Assembly: GCA_049841135.1 (NCBI GenBank)
Contig: JASGHK010000005.1
Coordinates: forward strand, 930,001-994,000
Direction of reading: 5' to 3'
DNA from: JACRCT01 sp049841135
GTDB lineage: Bacteria; Myxococcota; Myxococcia; Myxococcales; UBA5297
DNA: 64,000 nt
The notes below the pieces were generated by a model that saw nothing but the letters and a program-made list of their open reading frames with translations, had not been told where the DNA came from and made no database searches. Both the position numbers and the translations under genes were made by a program. Numbering within the stretch: position 1 is the stretch's first letter; the number at the start of each line of letters is the position of its first letter. Positions 8,833 through 17,899 of the stretch are shown here, in pieces.

Positions 8833-9923
8833 GGCGCCGGCCGCTCGAGGGTCGTCCGCGCAACCGCCTCCGAGAGCGCCACGGCCAGGTCGCCCAGCGC
8901 GACGGCGCGCGCGGCCGCCCCGCTCTCGAGGGCGGCACGAGGCATGCCGAACACCACCGAGGTCCGCTCGTCCTGCGCGAAGGTGGCGGCGCCGGCGCGG
9001 CGCAGCTCCAGCAGGCCGCGAGCGCCGTCGTCCCCCATCCCCGTCAGCAGCGCGCCGACGGCCGCGGCGCCGTGGACTCGGGCGACGCTCGAGAAGAGCA
9101 CGTCGACCGCGGGCCGGAAGCCGCGCGCGGGCGCCGCGTCCGAGGCGGCGAAGTGGCGCCGGTCGACGGCGACCAGGTGCCGCCCGTCCGGAGGTAGCAG
9201 CACCAGGCCTGGCTCGACCGGCGCGCGCTCCGAGACGGTCCGGACCCGGAGCGCGGTGTGGTCCTGCAGGAAACGCGCGAAGGACTCGGCGAAGCCCGGG
9301 CAGAGGTGCTGCACGACGGCCACGCACGCGGGCAGGTCCGCGCTCAGCTCCGAGAGCACGTGCGCGAGCGCGGGCGGGCCTCCGGCGCTCGCCCCGAGCG
9401 CCAGCACGGGGCAGGTGGGCGCCTGGGACGAATGCGACACCTGGGACACCTGGGACCGATAGGAGGTGTGGGACGGAGAGGGCAGCGACGCGGGCGCCCG
9501 CCGCCAGGGGCGCAGGTGGCGCACCACGCTCACCGCCGAGAGCTGACGCGCCAGCTCTCGCAGCCGGGCGTTCTCCTCGCTCGCGCCGCAGACCATCCGC
9601 TTGTCGAGCACCTCGAGGGCACCGCGGCGCGTGGCCTCGTAGACCAGGTCGCGCGCGCCCTTGACCGGCTGCGAGGTGAGCACGACCACCGGAACCGGCC
9701 GGAGCGCCATCAGCTCCTCGAGCGTCGCCAGGCCGTCCTGGCCGGGCATGTTCAGGTCCAGCGTCACCAGGTCGGGCCCGTGACGGGCGACCTGGTCGAG
9801 CGCGCGCCGGCCGTCGGGCGCCTCGGCGACCACCTCGATGTCGCCGTCGGCCTCCAGCACCTCGCGCAGCACCTCCAGGAAGATGGGCGAGTCGTCGACC
9901 GCCACCACGCGCACCCGGGTCAT
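8829..9923 (-). CDS. CheB-type response regulator methylesterase
   Basis: Receiver domain plus methylesterase, 364 residues; removes methyl groups from the MCP when phosphorylated by CheA. The receiver domain has VDDSP and the phospho-acceptor in LVTLDLNMPG. The esterase has the serine in LALGASAGGPP, the histidine in AVVQHL and the aspartate in LLTGMGDDGA. The inter-domain linker (SYRSQVSQVSHSSQ) is encoded by a 9-base tandem repeat (9424-9477). Start ATG 9923 overlaps the cheA stop; its own stop overlaps cheR. Confidence 0.92.
   Translation of the reverse strand: MTRVRVVAVDDSPIFLEVLREVLEADGDIEVVAEAPDGRRALDQVARHGPDLVTLDLNMPGQDGLATLEELMALRPVPVVVLTSQPVKGARDLVYEATRRGALEVLDKRMVCGASEENARLRELARQLSAVSVVRHLRPWRRAPASLPSPSHTSYRSQVSQVSHSSQAPTCPVLALGASAGGPPALAHVLSELSADLPACVAVVQHLCPGFAESFARFLQDHTALRVRTVSERAPVEPGLVLLPPDGRHLVAVDRRHFAASDAAPARGFRPAVDVLFSSVARVHGAAAVGALLTGMGDDGARGLLELRRAGAATFAQDERTSVVFGMPRAALESGAAARAVALGDLAVALSEAVARTTLERPAP
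9424..9477 (+). repeat. 9-base tandem repeat, locus 2 (inside cheB linker)
   Basis: Six units of 9 bases on the plus strand, including TGGGACGAA, TGCGACACC, TGGGACACC, TGGGACCGA and TGGGACGGA. Because the unit is a multiple of three it is read in frame in cheB as a Ser/Gln/Val-rich linker between receiver and esterase domains. Confidence 0.75.
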
Positions 9924-12034
9924 CGCAGCGCTCCCAGATGGACCTGCAACACCTCGAGCAACCGGGCCTCGTCGAACTCGGACTTCACCACGTAGGCCGA
10001 AGCGCCCAGCGCGGTGGCCCGGCGCCGGTCCTCCAGCGAGCCGCGCGTGGTCAGGAGCACCACCGGCAACGCCTGGAGCCGCGCGCGGACCTCGCGCAAG
10101 AGCTCGAAGCCGTCCATCACCGGCATCTCCAGGTCGGTGAGTACCAGATCCGGCGCCGAGCGCTCCAGGGCCGCCAGCGCCGCGCGGCCGTCGCACGCGA
10201 CCTCCACCTCCACGCCCGCTTCGCACAACAGCTCGCAGAGCAGGTCGCGCACCGTCGCCGAGTCGTCGACCACCAGCACGCGGCGCCGGCGCGACGGGCC
10301 TGGGGCCTTCTGGCGATCGGCCACGACCGCGGACGGCGCCACCGCGAAGCGCGAGAGGAGCGCGTCGAGGCCGAGCAGGAGCACCAGCCGCCCGTCCTCG
10401 CCGACGCCGCTGCCGGCGACCGGAGCGAGCGAGGAGACCAGCGGGTCGGCCGGGCGGCGCAGGAGCTCGGCCTCGCCCAGCAGCGTGCGGACGCCCAAGG
10501 CGAGCCGCCGGCGCCCGAACCGCAGCACCACCGCCCAGCGCCCCGCCTCGTCCTCGCCGGTGAGCAGCGAGCAAAAGGAGCGATACGGCACCTGTGCCCC
10601 GCGGTGTCTCAGCGCCTGTCCGCGCGGGACCGGCTCGAGCATCGGCCCGGACAGGCGCGAAACCTCCTCCACGGCCTCGGCCGGCAGGCCCCAGACCACG
10701 CCCGCCGACTCGAAGAGCAACGCCTTCTCGCGGGTCAGGCTGGCGGGGACGACGAGCGTGAAGCGCGTGCCGCGGCCCACGGCGCTCTCGAGGCCGACGC
10801 TGCCGCCGAGCGTGGCCAGCCGGTCGCGCACGACGTCGAGGCCCACCCCGCGCCCGGAGAGCTCGCTGGCCTTGGAGCGGGTGCTGAAGCCGTGCGCGAA
10901 GAGCAGCTCCTGCAGGTCGGCCTCGGGCAGCCGCGCCGCAGCCTCTGGGGAGTAGAGACCGCGGCGCACGGCGGCCTCGCGCACGCGGTTCAGGTCGATG
11001 CCGCGGCCGTCGTCGCTGACGCACAGCTCGAGCAGCGGCCCGCGCGAGCGCACCTCGAGGCGCACCGAGCCGACCGGTCCCTTCGCGCCCCGCTCGGCCT
11101 CGGGCTCCAGGCCGTGGTCGAGCGCGTTGCGCAGCAGGTGCAGGAGCGGGTCGCGCAGCTCGTCGAGCACGCCGCGCTCGATCTCCGCGGACCCGGCCTG
11201 GACGGTGATGTTGACCCGCTTGCCCAGCGAGGCGGCCAGCTCCCGCGCATAGGTGACGAGCTCTTCGAGGGCGGGTTCGATCTCCACCATCCGCAGCGAC
11301 CAGGCGCTGGAGAGCATGGACTCGAGCGCGGCCCGGCAGCGGTCGAGCGACTCGAGGGCGCCGCGCGAGAGCTGCGGCGTGAGCTGGGCCTGGAGGCTGC
11401 GGTAGCGCCGCGACAGGTCCGCCGCGGCCTCGCAGACCGCGTCGACGCGCGAGCCCTGCACCTGGAGCCACGCGGATTGCCCGGACTTGGCACCGCGGAC
11501 ACCCGTCGAAACGGTGGAGGACCCGGCCGCAACCGTGGAGTACCCGGCCGTAACCGTGGAGTACCCGGCCTCCGCGCCGGGGGCATCTGCCCGGACCTGA
11601 AGAATCGGAGGCGCGCTGAGCAACCCAGCGCCAGGCGCGACCCCCGCCGACGCGGGACCCACCGCCGGCCGAAGCGAGTCGAGTGCGGAAGCCAGCGCCG
11701 CAGCGCAGCCAGCCTCGTCCAGCTCTTGCCGCAGCGCCTCCTCGATCTGCCCGAGCACCTCGAGCACCGCCCCGAGCCGCGCGGCTTCGTCCTGCGCCCC
11801 GGGCGCGCCCAGGAACCGCTCCTCCGCCGCGTGGGCGAGGTGGGCCAGCGTCTCCAGCCCCACGACGGTGCTGTCGCCCTTGAGCGTGTGCAGGTCGCGG
11901 GCGATCTCCCGTCGCCGCTCCTCGTCCCCTTCGCTTTCCGGGAGCCCGGCCAGCGCGGCGGCAAGTCGAGCCACGCGCTCGAGCGAGCGGGCTCGGTAGC
12001 GGCCGAGCAGCGCCTCGCGCCGGCCGGCGGTCAT
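9920..12034 (-). CDS. CheA histidine kinase with fused receiver
   Basis: 704-residue chemotaxis kinase. The N-terminal HPt domain has the phosphorylatable His in RDLHTLKGDS. A low-complexity linker follows, then dimerisation and HATPase domains (LLRNALDHGLE, VSDDGRGID, GRGVGLDVVRDRLA), a CheW-like regulatory domain and a C-terminal receiver (VLVVDDSA, phospho-acceptor in LVLTDLEMPVMDG). The fused receiver suggests a phosphate sink or an internal output, usual for non-flagellar pathways. Start ATG 12034 overlaps the MCP stop and the end overlaps cheB. The linker carries a 21-base tandem repeat. Confidence 0.93.
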   Translation of the reverse strand: MTAGRREALLGRYRARSLERVARLAAALAGLPESEGDEERRREIARDLHTLKGDSTVVGLETLAHLAHAAEERFLGAPGAQDEAARLGAVLEVLGQIEEALRQELDEAGCAAALASALDSLRPAVGPASAGVAPGAGLLSAPPILQVRADAPGAEAGYSTVTAGYSTVAAGSSTVSTGVRGAKSGQSAWLQVQGSRVDAVCEAAADLSRRYRSLQAQLTPQLSRGALESLDRCRAALESMLSSAWSLRMVEIEPALEELVTYARELAASLGKRVNITVQAGSAEIERGVLDELRDPLLHLLRNALDHGLEPEAERGAKGPVGSVRLEVRSRGPLLELCVSDDGRGIDLNRVREAAVRRGLYSPEAAARLPEADLQELLFAHGFSTRSKASELSGRGVGLDVVRDRLATLGGSVGLESAVGRGTRFTLVVPASLTREKALLFESAGVVWGLPAEAVEEVSRLSGPMLEPVPRGQALRHRGAQVPYRSFCSLLTGEDEAGRWAVVLRFGRRRLALGVRTLLGEAELLRRPADPLVSSLAPVAGSGVGEDGRLVLLLGLDALLSRFAVAPSAVVADRQKAPGPSRRRRVLVVDDSATVRDLLCELLCEAGVEVEVACDGRAALAALERSAPDLVLTDLEMPVMDGFELLREVRARLQALPVVLLTTRGSLEDRRRATALGASAYVVKSEFDEARLLEVLQVHLGALR
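11511..11573 (+). repeat. 21-base tandem repeat in the cheA linker
   Basis: Three 21-base units (11511-11531, 11532-11552, 11553-11573) built on ACCGTGGAGTACCCGGCCGT. They encode repeated GYSTV-type heptapeptides in the flexible linker after the HPt domain. The unit length keeps the frame, so copy number could vary without breaking the kinase. Confidence 0.75.
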
Positions 12035-13515
12035 CCGCCGCTCCGGGCTGGCTGGCCGATGCGGAAGCTGGCCGCGGTGCGGGCCAGGGCCTCGGCCTCG
12101 TTCTTGAGGTCCTCGGCGGCGGCGCGCACCTGGCCGATGACGGTGGTCGACTGCATGATCACGTTCGCCGCCTCCGCCATGTTGTGGGAGACCTGCTCGG
12201 TGGCGGTGCGCTGCTGCTGCGTGACCAGGGTGATCTGCCGGGCCGAGGCGGTGGTGCTCTCGGCGAGCTTGCGCGACTCCTCGGTGACCAGGACCGTGGC
12301 CGAGCTCGAGGCGCGGATCTCGGAGAGCATCCCCTTCACGTCGGCGACTGAGGCGCCGACGCGCTCCGAGAGCCGGCGGATCTCCGCGGCCACCAGCGAG
12401 AAGCCCTTCCCCGCTTCGCCCGCGCGCGTTCCCTCGAGCGAGGCATTGAGGGCCAGCAGGTCGCTGCGGTCGGCGATCTCCCGGATGACCTCGAGGATCT
12501 CGTTCATGCGCGCGGTCTGCGCTGAGAGGTCCGCGGTCTTGGTGGCCATCAGGTCGCTCGTCTGCTTGGCGCGCTCGGCGTTCCCGAGCACGCCCTGCGC
12601 GGAGTCGGAGATGTGCGTCGCCGACTCCAGCAACCCTTGCATCGTCCGGCTCACCTCCTCGACGGCGCTCGCCTGCTGCGCCGAGGCCGCCTCCTGCTCG
12701 CGGGTCGACGCCTGGATCTGGCTGGCGGCGCTGGCCAGCCGCTGCACCGAGCCCTGGATGACGGCGTGCGCCTCGCGCAGGTTCACGACCATCTTGGCGA
12801 ACGCGGCGGAGAGCTGTCCGACCTCGTCGGCGCCGTCCTGTTCTTGGATCGCCGCCGTCAGGTCCCCGGAGGCGACCGCCGCGGCCCCCGCGGTGAGCGC
12901 GCGCAGCGGCCGCAGGGCCCGGAGGATCCAGAGCGTCGCGCCGCCGGTGGCCAGCAGCGCCGCCAGCATGCAGGCGAGCATGGTGAAGGCGGTCTGGTCC
13001 TGGCCTTCGAGGGCGCGCACGAGCGAGGCGTCGAGGTCGGCGCGGTCGCGCGCGGTGGCCTCCCGGAGCGCCTCGCCCAGCTTCGAGTACCGGCTGCTCA
13101 CCTCGTCGAGCTGCGCGGCGGCGGCCGGGTCCTTGCGGATCATCGCGGCGCTGGTGCCGCGCGCCAGCGACAGGTAGCCCTGGAACTCGGCCGAGAGCGC
13201 GGCGATGCGCGCGGGCGGCACCACCGGGTTGGCCCTGGCCTGCTCCAGGTTGGAGAGGAAGCTCTTCTCCAGCGGGCCGATGGCCTCCAGCGCGTCGGCG
13301 TCCTCGGCGATGACCGCGTCGAGCATCACCCGCTGGATGCTGGTCATGGCCTGCTCCAGCGCCTGGCTGGTCTGCAGCGCCGGCAGGTAGCCCTGCTTCA
13401 CCTCCCCCATCGCCCGCCGCGTCGAGGCGCCGAGCGTGCCCCAGACGACGATGAGCGCCACGACCACCAGCGCCGCGACCAGCGCGGGAGTGGCGACCTT
13501 GTAGACGAGCTTCAT
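12031..13515 (-). CDS. Methyl-accepting chemotaxis protein
   Basis: 494-residue transmembrane receptor of the adjoining CheA pathway. The first membrane segment is near residues 8-30 (VATPALVAALVVVALIVVWG), a roughly 160-residue periplasmic four-helix-bundle-type domain follows, then a second segment (FTMLACMLAALLATGGATLW), a HAMP domain and the signalling coiled coil. The hairpin tip reads DRSDLLALNASLEGTRAGEA, a recognisable variant of the usual DQTNLLALNAAIEAARAGE. Start ATG 13515 overlaps the stop of the PstS-like gene (ATGA), which makes a shared ligand pathway likely. Confidence 0.92.
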   Translation of the reverse strand: MKLVYKVATPALVAALVVVALIVVWGTLGASTRRAMGEVKQGYLPALQTSQALEQAMTSIQRVMLDAVIAEDADALEAIGPLEKSFLSNLEQARANPVVPPARIAALSAEFQGYLSLARGTSAAMIRKDPAAAAQLDEVSSRYSKLGEALREATARDRADLDASLVRALEGQDQTAFTMLACMLAALLATGGATLWILRALRPLRALTAGAAAVASGDLTAAIQEQDGADEVGQLSAAFAKMVVNLREAHAVIQGSVQRLASAASQIQASTREQEAASAQQASAVEEVSRTMQGLLESATHISDSAQGVLGNAERAKQTSDLMATKTADLSAQTARMNEILEVIREIADRSDLLALNASLEGTRAGEAGKGFSLVAAEIRRLSERVGASVADVKGMLSEIRASSSATVLVTEESRKLAESTTASARQITLVTQQQRTATEQVSHNMAEAANVIMQSTTVIGQVRAAAEDLKNEAEALARTAASFRIGQPARSGG

Positions 13516-13973
13516 GGCAGGACCCTGAGGACCTTCAGCCCGGTCAGGCTCGCCTTCGGCGAGAGGTAGCCCACCGCGCCCTCGTTGGCCTTGACGTAGG
13601 TGGCGACCTCGTCGTCCCCGGCGACCTGTGGAGGCGGCGCCCCGCGGCCGGAGAAGACGCGCTGCTGCCAGTAGGCGACCACCGCGGCCACCGAGCGCTT
13701 GAGCACGCCGTCCGAGAAGGCCTTGCGGGCGGCGGTGTCGGCGGCCTGGTCGACGGGCTTGCAGGCGCTGCCCGAGTCCCAGGCGTTGACCTTGCGCAGG
13801 AACAGGTCGGCCAGCTTGGCGCGGCTGACCTCGGCGAGCGGCTGGTTCGGATGGACGACGACGACGAAGGGCTGCGGGGCCGGCTCCTCGGCCGCCGCGG
13901 GCGGGGGCGCGAGGAGGCCACCGGCGAGCGCGGGGACGAGGGCGAGGCCGACGGCGAGGAGCGAGGGGCGCAT
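13512..13973 (-). CDS. Short PstS-like periplasmic substrate-binding protein
   Basis: 153-residue exported protein. It starts with a signal peptide (MRPSLLAVGLALVPALAGGL, cleavage probably after the PPPAAA stretch). The mature part matches the short phosphate-binding-protein-like family: VVVVHPNQPLAEVSRAKLADLFLRK near the start and VKANEGAVGYLS near the end. It is about half the size of transport-linked PstS and there is no ABC transporter nearby. Its stop overlaps the start of the MCP gene, so a sensory ligand-binding role is inferred. Confidence 0.8.
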   Translation of the reverse strand: MRPSLLAVGLALVPALAGGLLAPPPAAAEEPAPQPFVVVVHPNQPLAEVSRAKLADLFLRKVNAWDSGSACKPVDQAADTAARKAFSDGVLKRSVAAVVAYWQQRVFSGRGAPPPQVAGDDEVATYVKANEGAVGYLSPKASLTGLKVLRVLP

Positions 13974-13989
13974 GGCGTGGGCTCCGTGG

Positions 13990-15174
13990 CTAGAAGCTGA
14001 ACTGCGCGCCCAGGTTCATCACCAGGGTCTGGCGGTCGAGCGTCCCGGAGGCGAGCGCGCCAAAGAGATCGGTGGGCTGCGAGAAGAGGTTGCCGTCGAC
14101 GTAGTGGAAGCTGAGCTTGAGGACCAGCTGCGGGCTGAACCAGTAGTTGATGCCCAGCGCCGCCTCGGCGTGCTCGAGCAGGCTCGCGCCGCCGGGGAGC
14201 GAGGTGTCCTGGTCCTTGAGCGTCACGCGGGCGATCTCCGCGCGCGCGGCGAGCTGCAGCGGGGTCAGCACGTGGTAGGCGAGCTCGACGTAGGCGCCCA
14301 CCGACAGGTCGTCGTTGGACTTGTGGACCACGAAGCTCTCCAGCCGCGCCGACAGCCGCTCGCGGAACAGCTCGGCGCCGGCGCCGCCCACCACGACGTT
14401 CTGGCCGGAGGACTCCTCGGCGGCGTAGTAGCCGGCGCCGAACAGCCGCAGGCCTTCGACCGGCGTGGAGAGCGTCAGGCGCAGCCCGGCGAGCTTGGCC
14501 TTCAGCTGGATGGTGGCCGCGAGCGCGCTGGCGTTGCCGGCGTTGGGGTCGCTGCCGGGCGGCGCGTTGGGGTCGAACGGCGCCTGGCCCTGGCGCGCGT
14601 ACTCCTCGGTCTGGCTGATGGTGGCCGTCAGGTCGCCGGCGAAGACGTCGTAGTCGAGCCCCCAGCCGCTCTCCGCGTGGGAGCCGCCGGTCAGGCCCAG
14701 GCCGTTGTAGGCGTCGGCGGCGAGTTCGACCAGGCCGTAGACCGACTGCGGCACGTAGAGGAACGGCCGCAGGGTGCCGACGTCGCGCGTCTCGGAGTAG
14801 AAGCCCAGCGGCAGCTTGCAGCGGCCGGCGCGCAGCTTGAGCGCGTCGGAGAAGGCCCACTCGGCGAAGGCCCAGTCGAGGTTGACGCCGAGGTCGAGGC
14901 CTTTGCCCTGCGCGCGGATCTGCCCGAACACGTTGAGCCGCTCGAGCGGCCGTGCGCCGATGGCGAGGGCCAGCGACGACTCGACGAGCGAGCCCTTGGT
15001 GTTGGCGGACAGGTACTCGTTCTGGTTGCCGCGGTTGACCAGGCCGTCGGCCACCGAGCCGAAGCCGTGGATGCTGACGCCTTCGATCTCCAGGGCGAGC
15101 GCGGCGCCTGGAGTGGAGAGCAGCGAGGCCGCGGCCGCCAGGGAGGCGGCGAGCGCGGGCAGGGGTCGGGGCAT
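13990..15174 (-). CDS. Outer-membrane porin-like beta-barrel protein
   Basis: 394-residue protein with a signal peptide (MPRPLPALAASLAAAASLLS, Ala-rich cleavage region) and amphipathic beta-strand alternation. It ends in ...LVMNLGAQFSF, the terminal Phe expected of an outer-membrane barrel. The ATG at 15174 has GGAGGC upstream. Adjacent to a PstS-like protein and an MCP in one operon. It probably admits or binds the ligand sensed by the pathway; the ligand is unknown. Confidence 0.8.
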   Translation of the reverse strand: MPRPLPALAASLAAAASLLSTPGAALALEIEGVSIHGFGSVADGLVNRGNQNEYLSANTKGSLVESSLALAIGARPLERLNVFGQIRAQGKGLDLGVNLDWAFAEWAFSDALKLRAGRCKLPLGFYSETRDVGTLRPFLYVPQSVYGLVELAADAYNGLGLTGGSHAESGWGLDYDVFAGDLTATISQTEEYARQGQAPFDPNAPPGSDPNAGNASALAATIQLKAKLAGLRLTLSTPVEGLRLFGAGYYAAEESSGQNVVVGGAGAELFRERLSARLESFVVHKSNDDLSVGAYVELAYHVLTPLQLAARAEIARVTLKDQDTSLPGGASLLEHAEAALGINYWFSPQLVLKLSFHYVDGNLFSQPTDLFGALASGTLDRQTLVMNLGAQFSF

Positions 15175-15253
15175 AGGGCTGCCTCCATCTCGGCCGCCGC
15201 GCGAGGGACCGGCGGCGTCGGTGCGGGTCGGACTCGGTGGGTCTAGGGGGCGA

Positions 15254-15672
15254 TCAGGTGCCGCTGACCTTCCGGGCGCGGTCGTCCTCGGCGGGCGCGC
15301 GGGGGCCCAGCGCGAGCAGGCGCTCGACGTGGAGGGCCAGCAGGTTGGGATCGGAGCTCTGCGCACGTAGCCGTCGGCCCCGCACTCGGAGGCCAGCGCG
15401 CGGAGCGTCTCCTCCGGCAAGCTGGAGTGGAGCGCGATGACGCAGGGGTGCAACTGGTGGCGCCGCGCCAGGCCTACGAGCAGCTGGCCGCGGACCACCG
15501 GCATCGAGACGTCGACCAGCGCGAGGTCGGGCTTGGCGCGGTTGAGGGTGGCGGCGAAGAGCGCCGCGGAGTCGAGCGCGATGACCTCGTAGCCGCGGTC
15601 CTCGAGCACCAGCTGCAGGTACTCCAGCACCGTCTCGCTGTCGTCGATGATGAGGATCTTCTTGCCGGACAT
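15254..15672 (-). CDS. CheY-like response regulator (one frameshift in this assembly)
   Basis: Single-domain receiver starting MSGKKILIIDDSETVLEYLQ, with phospho-acceptor Asp in LALVDVSMP. The reading frame fails at about 15354-15361: upstream it reads GADGYVR, downstream the correct continuation (SSDPNLLALHVERLLALG) is in another frame. Adding one base next to the GAGCTC at 15354-15359 restores GYVRKSSDPNLL and gives a 139-residue protein ending KVSGT at 15254. First gene of the minus-strand chemosensory operon; probably the output or an adaptor regulator of CheA. Confidence 0.8.
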
Positions 15673-15892
15673 GCATGGCCTCGAGCGCACGACAGGGGGC
15701 GAGCGCGGAGCCAAGAACCTGCTGCGCCGCCGCGGTCACCTATTCGGACACTGGAGCGCCGACCGTGATTGCGCGCCGCGGTGTCGTAGGTCTGACCGGC
15801 GGCGCGGGCGGGCCGTTAGGACGCGGACGTGAACAACACCACCGCTCGATCGCCGTCAGGAGGGAACTGCGCCCGGCGCGGGGAACCTGCCG

Positions 15893-16378
15893 TCAGCGAA
15901 GAAGGGCCGCGACCAGCAGAGCCGCGCAGGCGCACAAGGACGAAGCGAATCGAATGCAATTGAGCAAGTGGAACCGCCTCCTGATCTCCTCCCAGCCGAC
16001 CGCGTCGGCCTCCGAACGCCAGGAGATGACCTTGTTGTAGATGGGGAAGTTGAGCGCCATCGTCACCACGAAGCATCCGAGCATGAAGACCAGGCCCGCG
16101 ATGCCCATGAGCGCCCCGCGGAGAATGGCGCCCTGAACCAGGAGATGGACACTCAGCGCCAGAGGCACGAGGAAGGAGTACAGCGTGAGGACCGTGACGA
16201 GCCCGTTGCCTTTGGCGACCCTCAGGAAGCCCTGGAATTGAACCCAGTACTCAGCTCGTGATTGGGCCAGCCACTGCTTATGCATGATGAACACGAGGGT
16301 CATCATCAGCCCGGCGAACAGCCCGGTCGTCACGACCGAGACGCCATGCAGCACCATCACCAGTTCCACGGCTTTCAA
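15893..16378 (-). CDS. DUF1772-like membrane protein
   Basis: 161-residue integral membrane protein with four predicted hydrophobic segments (HGVSVVTTGLFAGLMMTLVF; VTVLTLYSFLVPLALSVHLL; IAGLVFMLGCFVVTMALNF; IRFASSLCACAALLVAALL). The segment NFPIYNKVISW followed by RRRFHLLNCIRF resembles the DUF1772/anthrone-oxygenase-like family. Members of that family have been linked to diverse oxygenation chemistry, but I see no residue that proves enzyme activity. Start ATG 16378. Confidence 0.65.
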   Translation of the reverse strand: MKAVELVMVLHGVSVVTTGLFAGLMMTLVFIMHKQWLAQSRAEYWVQFQGFLRVAKGNGLVTVLTLYSFLVPLALSVHLLVQGAILRGALMGIAGLVFMLGCFVVTMALNFPIYNKVISWRSEADAVGWEEIRRRFHLLNCIRFASSLCACAALLVAALLR

Positions 16379-16454
16379 TCTCCGACTCCCGGCTGGCCTT
16401 CAACGACAGGCCGGCTTTCGCAGCGACAGGCCCACAACGAGGCAGGCGATCCCG

Positions 16455-17792
16455 TCACGGGCCTCGGAGCATCGGCGTCTCGGGAGGTCGTGGGCAACCC
16501 TTGGGGATGGCGAATCCAGAGGCGGGAAGGACCTGTGGCGGCCGACTGAGGATCGCCGCCTCGAGCTTCCCCCACGAGGCCGAGTGCATGCTGTCATCTA
16601 GCCCAAGGCACCCGCGCCGGAGCTGCGTCGGATCCTGCCCGGTCCGCAGCTTGTCGACCGCGTAGATGCAGTCCGAGATCCTCCGGTCTCTCGTCGGGCG
16701 AGCCCGAACATAGGGCACGCCGCGCGCATACAGCTCAGTTCGGTGCTCGAATACCGCGCGCTCGGTCGGGTCCTTCTCGAGGCGGCTCGCGGCCTGCTCC
16801 AAGACCACCGCCTCCGCGAAATCCCCCGCGGCCGCATAGGCCGCCGCCGCGGTGTCCAGGCGGTCGGCGTTGCAGCCTTTCTCGATCGCCGCCTGGGCCA
16901 TCTTCTTCGCGACGTCGGGATTTCGGACCGAGGGGTCGGAGGAAGTCGCCAGCACCCAGGCGTAGTTGTTCAGCGCGGCTGCGACGGGAAAGCCCTCCAC
17001 CGCGAGCTGGTACTGCCTGGCCGCCCGGGCATGGATTCCGCGGCGCTCCCACTCGAGGCCGACCAGCCTCCGGACATACCCGAACGCTTCGGGGCGGGAG
17101 AGGGGCGCCCGCCCATCCGGGTACACCGTGCCCTGGAGCGTCTCCCAGGCGACCCGCTCGCTCCCACTGCTCCACTGCACCCAGTTGTGCCCGACCACCC
17201 CGTCGCCCCCGGGCCGCTCCACCAGCGCGAGCGGAAGGCCGACCGCGTCGGCCATGGAGAGATACAGGAACGAAAGCGTGTCGCAGTCGCCGACGTACAC
17301 GGCGACGCTGTCCGCCACGGCGTGCGCTGCGAGCCATCTCGCCCGCTCTCCTTGGTTGTAGAAGGATCGCCGCAGCGCCTCGAGCTCGGTCCCGGAGAGC
17401 AGCACAGGGGTCAGCGCGTCGCTCAGGCGGTCGACGTAGCCGTCTGGTGCGACGACGAACCCGCGCTCCGTAAGGATGCGGTGGAAGGTCGCCAGCGCCG
17501 CTTCGACGGTCCTGCTGGTGGGCTCGGTGAGCTTCCCGACCTTGCTCTGGGCCTCCCTCTCCAGGTCATCGATGACGGCCCGCATCTCGGGAGTGACCAC
17601 CCCGAGCTCCTCCTCGAGATCGAGCACCGCGTGGCCGAAGGTGCGCGTCGGAGAAGAAGGTGCAGCCTCGCGGGACAGAGGCACGGCGGGCGTGTTCGGA
17701 GGCGTCGTGGAGGCCCTGGGTTCGGCGTGCGCGCAGGCGCAGACAAGTGCCAGCGGGGCCATCCACCGTGATCGATGCGGCAGCTGGAGCAT
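16455..17792 (-). CDS. Exported transglutaminase-like/TPR protein
   Basis: 445-residue protein starting at ATG 17792, preceded by a purine-rich GAGGGGGG. The N-terminus (MLQLPHRSRWMAPLALVCAC) resembles a lipoprotein signal with Cys after LVCA. The middle (VGDCDTLSFLYLSMADAVGL ... GHNWVQW ... WETLQGTVYPDG) matches the transglutaminase-like superfamily pattern with candidate Cys/His catalytic residues. TPR-like helices follow (about residues 290-380). A periplasmic lipid-anchored protein of unknown substrate. An in-frame start at 17882 would hide the signal peptide, so I prefer 17792. Confidence 0.65.
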   Translation of the reverse strand: MLQLPHRSRWMAPLALVCACAHAEPRASTTPPNTPAVPLSREAAPSSPTRTFGHAVLDLEEELGVVTPEMRAVIDDLEREAQSKVGKLTEPTSRTVEAALATFHRILTERGFVVAPDGYVDRLSDALTPVLLSGTELEALRRSFYNQGERARWLAAHAVADSVAVYVGDCDTLSFLYLSMADAVGLPLALVERPGGDGVVGHNWVQWSSGSERVAWETLQGTVYPDGRAPLSRPEAFGYVRRLVGLEWERRGIHARAARQYQLAVEGFPVAAALNNYAWVLATSSDPSVRNPDVAKKMAQAAIEKGCNADRLDTAAAAYAAAGDFAEAVVLEQAASRLEKDPTERAVFEHRTELYARGVPYVRARPTRDRRISDCIYAVDKLRTGQDPTQLRRGCLGLDDSMHSASWGKLEAAILSRPPQVLPASGFAIPKGCPRPPETPMLRGP

Positions 17793-17899
17793 GGGACTTT
17801 CCCCCCTCGGATTGCGGTTGCTCTTTCGTGCGTAGCAAACCTCGCCCTGCGCTCGCACGGCAAGTCCCTGCGGCGGTTGCACCTGGCGCTCAGGTATTG

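Noticed and set aside
13990..15714. A receiver-porin fusion protein
   Set aside because: The same open frame runs from the CheY-like start to the porin end, but the joining stretch is nonsense. The true receiver C-terminus is in the other frame and ends at 15254.
16284..16601. Small plus-strand frames around 16280-16600
   Set aside because: They lie opposite a membrane protein gene and a lipoprotein gene end; no ribosome-binding site or motif. Shadows.
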